The notes under the pieces were generated by a model, which worked only from the letters and a program-made list of their open reading frames with translations, ran no database searches and was not told where the DNA came from. From assembly GCA_028692205.1 (NCBI GenBank), contig JAQUXV010000076.1, positions 1 through 9,243 of the forward strand: 9,243 nt of DNA. The letters are read 5' to 3'. The translations under genes and the position numbers were made by a program. Each line of letters starts with the position of its first letter. Position 1 is the first letter of the stretch. Positions 7,682 to 9,243 of this stretch are shown piece after piece. This stretch comes from Eubacteriales bacterium. GTDB taxonomy: Bacteria > Bacillota_A > Clostridia > Christensenellales > Aristaeellaceae.

Positions 7682-7735
7682 AGCCCCTCCCGGCCTGTGC
7701 CGTGGTGTGGTAACGGCATTCCATGCACGGATACC

Positions 7736-7764
7736 AGTATAGCATACTTACGGGCGTTTCGCAC
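7736..7764 (-). promoter_or_regulatory. Promoter of the helical-protein/ABC-F operon
   Basis: TATACT (7741-7736 on the minus strand) has TG one base upstream, an extended -10 element. The -35 position is poor (GTGCGA at 17 nt, TGCGAA at 16 nt), as is usual for extended -10 promoters. The spacer coincides with a perfect inverted repeat (7746-7772). The leader of about 45-50 nt ends in a strong ribosome binding site before 7681. Confidence 0.6.
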
Positions 7765-7772
7765 CCGTAAGT
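7746..7772. repeat. Perfect 9-bp inverted repeat, candidate operator
   Basis: ACTTACGGG (7746-7754) and CCCGTAAGT (7764-7772) are exact inverted copies around a 9-nt centre. They lie between divergent genes, so this is not the terminator of an adjacent gene. It covers the spacer and -35 region of the leftward promoter. That placement suits a repressor site, or an activator site compensating for the poor -35. Confidence 0.55.
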
Positions 7773-7827
7773 GCGCGTGAGCATCGTTTTTAGGCTTGAT
7801 GCCAATGCTGAATTTACACGAAAAGAC

Positions 7828-7856
7828 TATACAGATTTCACCGTTTCATGTACAAT
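7828..7856 (+). promoter_or_regulatory. Promoter of the secreted two-module protein gene
   Basis: TATACA (7828-7833, four of six matches to TTGACA), a 17-nt spacer and TACAAT (7851-7856) point to a transcript start near 7863. That leaves a leader of about 47 nt before the ATG at 7910. The rest of the 7682-7909 divergent region holds the inverted repeat at 7746-7772 and the leftward promoter, and no further gene. Confidence 0.55.
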
Positions 7857-7909
7857 AAAGGGTGAATTTGAATGGATATCGGCTTTTCCGCCGCAAAGGA
7901 GCGATGAGA

Positions 7910-9079
7910 ATGAAAAGGGTGTGCCTGCTCCTGACGGTTGTGCTTGTGTTGCTGATCGGCTTGCCCGCGCAAGCCGACGAGGCCGGCGTGCTTACGGAAA
8001 CCGAGCTGGGCACATGGCTGAACGGCCTGTTGCTGAGCACGAAGGATGTGCAGCCCATCAACGCCCCCGTCGGAGAGGACGCGCTCACCGGGGACGGTTA
8101 TGCGTTTATCTATGATACCGCAACGCTGTATTATAATAAACCTGTTTTGGACGCGCAAAGTGTGCTGAACGCCGTGGCCGTTACGGATGCGAGCCTTGCG
8201 ATGCCCCGGAGCGTTACGCTGAACGCTCCGGCGGCGGCGCTGCTGGCCGCTTACGGCTGGCAAAATCCCAGCCTTTCCGGAGACGACAGTTTCGCTCCCC
8301 TTTACGTTTTAAATCAGCTTCCGCAGGCGGCATACTGGGCGCTGGCGCAGCGCAGCGGGAATACCCTGCAAAGCGTGCAGTGCGCCATCCACGTCCTCGC
8401 TGGGGACGACCGCTATACCGACGCCGGTGTCCTGTACACCGTTACGGACGGGGCGGTAAACGCCATTCGCGTATACGGCTTCAACACTTATATAACGCAG
8501 GCGGAGGTACAGGGCAACCTTGCCGCGGTTGGCGGCGGCGCACAGCAAACGGAGGGCGTTACGCTGGTAAGCGACGCGGAAGCCTTTGGGCAGAGCGATC
8601 TGCAGTTCGGCAAGGTCGATTTTCTGACGTTGACGGCGAGCGCGGCTCAAACCCTGTTCGGCGCCGCGACCGATGAAAACTGGGCGCAGGACGATACGGG
8701 CGAATGGCTCCATTCGCTGACGACGGCGAATGCGGCGCTGGTGTTCGTAACTGATGCGAACCGGCAGAACGAACGGCTGGAATCCATCACCCTTACGGGC
8801 GGCGAATCGGGGCCGCGAGGGCTTGCGGCGGGCATGACGCTCAACGACGCTATGGCGCTTTTCCGCAGCGACGGCGACAACCGTACGGCGGATGGCGCGG
8901 CGCTTTTGTACGGCGACGGGCAAAACCTACCCTACGGCACGCTGGAACGCGGCGGCGGATACGCCACGCTGCATTATACAGCCAGTGTGCCGGGCGCGGA
9001 CGGCGCGCCGCTCACGGTGGCGCTGCACCTGACTTTTATAAACGATCTGCTTACCGAAATGATGTTATATTCGTTGTAA
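7910..9079 (+). CDS. Secreted two-module protein of unknown function
   Basis: This 389-residue precursor has a clear signal peptide (MKRVC, a hydrophobic core to about residue 19, probable cleavage AQA|DE at 22-23). There is no lipobox, membrane anchor or sortase signal, so a free extracellular product is expected. I recognise no named family. The mature part looks like two related halves, about 30-190 and 238-389. Each has a YAFIYDTATL/AALVFVTDAN strand, a SVTLNAPAAALLAAYG/GMTLNDAMALF helix segment, a Y/W..L....G strand and a closing INDL/AIRVYGF strand pair. The GMTLNDAMALF type of motif recurs in secreted Firmicutes proteins of the SmpA/BLIP-like kind. The ATG at 7910 is chosen because AAAGGAG lies 8 nt upstream; the ATG at 7904 is too close and the GTG at 7862 lacks a proper site. 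It is followed 36 nt later by another gene, probably in one operon. Confidence 0.75.
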   Translation: MKRVCLLLTVVLVLLIGLPAQADEAGVLTETELGTWLNGLLLSTKDVQPINAPVGEDALTGDGYAFIYDTATLYYNKPVLDAQSVLNAVAVTDASLAMPRSVTLNAPAAALLAAYGWQNPSLSGDDSFAPLYVLNQLPQAAYWALAQRSGNTLQSVQCAIHVLAGDDRYTDAGVLYTVTDGAVNAIRVYGFNTYITQAEVQGNLAAVGGGAQQTEGVTLVSDAEAFGQSDLQFGKVDFLTLTASAAQTLFGAATDENWAQDDTGEWLHSLTTANAALVFVTDANRQNERLESITLTGGESGPRGLAAGMTLNDAMALFRSDGDNRTADGAALLYGDGQNLPYGTLERGGGYATLHYTASVPGADGAPLTVALHLTFINDLLTEMMLYSL

Positions 9080-9115
9080 CGGTTGCACGGCAGGAACGGT
9101 ATGGAGGGATAGCCA

Positions 9116-9243
9116 ATGAAAATCGATCTGACCTGCCCCGTCGAGCTGTGGCAATATACCACGCCCACCAAGAATACGCCCGAATGCGGCTTTGTGCTCA
9201 ATAACCTGAGCGAAAAAGTCGTCGTTTCCGTGTTGGCGACACT
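9116..9243 (+). CDS. Unrecognised protein, 5' part only (runs off the window)
   Basis: Only the first 42 codons are present (MKIDLTCPVELWQYTTPTKN, then TPECGFVLNNLSEKVVVSVLAT). The reading frame is open to the window edge. The start is well supported by GGAGG (9103-9107), 8 nt before the ATG. No signal peptide is visible, so the product is probably cytoplasmic even though the gene just upstream encodes a secreted protein. Two cysteines (C7, C24) occur. The alternating hydrophobic pattern of the last 20 residues suggests a beta-sandwich start, but I name no family. The 36-nt gap without a terminator suggests co-transcription with the gene ending at 9079. Confidence 0.7.
   Translation, partial: MKIDLTCPVELWQYTTPTKNTPECGFVLNNLSEKVVVSVLAT

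Overview
The window is a dense, moderately GC-rich bacterial chromosome segment. The gene content points to a Clostridia-type Firmicute, probably an anaerobe: a zinc-ribbon L28, Gram-positive secretion signals, DUF4163/DUF3298 extracytoplasmic domains, a YdiF-like ABC-F protein, strong AGGAGG ribosome binding sites and TTGNNN/TANNNT promoters. I cannot name the species. I see no tRNA or rRNA genes, CRISPR array, insertion sequence or phage structural genes.

Layout. Bases 37-3964 are all transcribed leftward. In transcription order they are a flavin thioredoxin-reductase-like protein (3964-3104), two exported proteins of unknown function (2991-1948, and 1899-1117 with DUF4163/DUF3298 domains), an NADPH-dependent FMN reductase-like flavoprotein (986-420) and ribosomal protein L28 (264-37, rpmB). 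Hairpins lie after the thioredoxin-reductase-like gene and after the DUF3298 gene. rpmB has its own strong extended -10 promoter and a structured leader. Bases 3965-4134 are a divergent control region facing a rightward DUF5131 (phage Gp37/Gp68-type, Cys-rich) gene at 4135-4854.

The DUF5131 gene converges on an ABC-F gene, with a 13-bp-stem hairpin (4947-4981) between them. The ABC-F gene (7034-5103) is leftward and translationally coupled, by an ATGA overlap, to an upstream helical protein of unknown function (7681-7031). Bases 7682-7909 form a second divergent control region with a perfect 9-bp inverted repeat sitting in the promoter spacer. To the right are a secreted two-module protein (7910-9079) and the first 42 codons of an unrecognised gene (9116 to the window edge).

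Most notable observations. (1) The thioredoxin-reductase-like protein keeps the FAD motif and the CATC redox pair but has lost both NADPH-binding motifs, as in ferredoxin-dependent flavin thioredoxin reductases. (2) The same gene has its Shine-Dalgarno sequence 27 nt from the ATG, with a perfect hairpin exactly filling the gap, so folding would restore normal spacing. (3) The rpmB leader carries two abutting hairpins ending at the Shine-Dalgarno sequence. I found no clear multi-gene defence or mobile system. The genes look like housekeeping, redox, translation and envelope functions, several of them uncharacterised.
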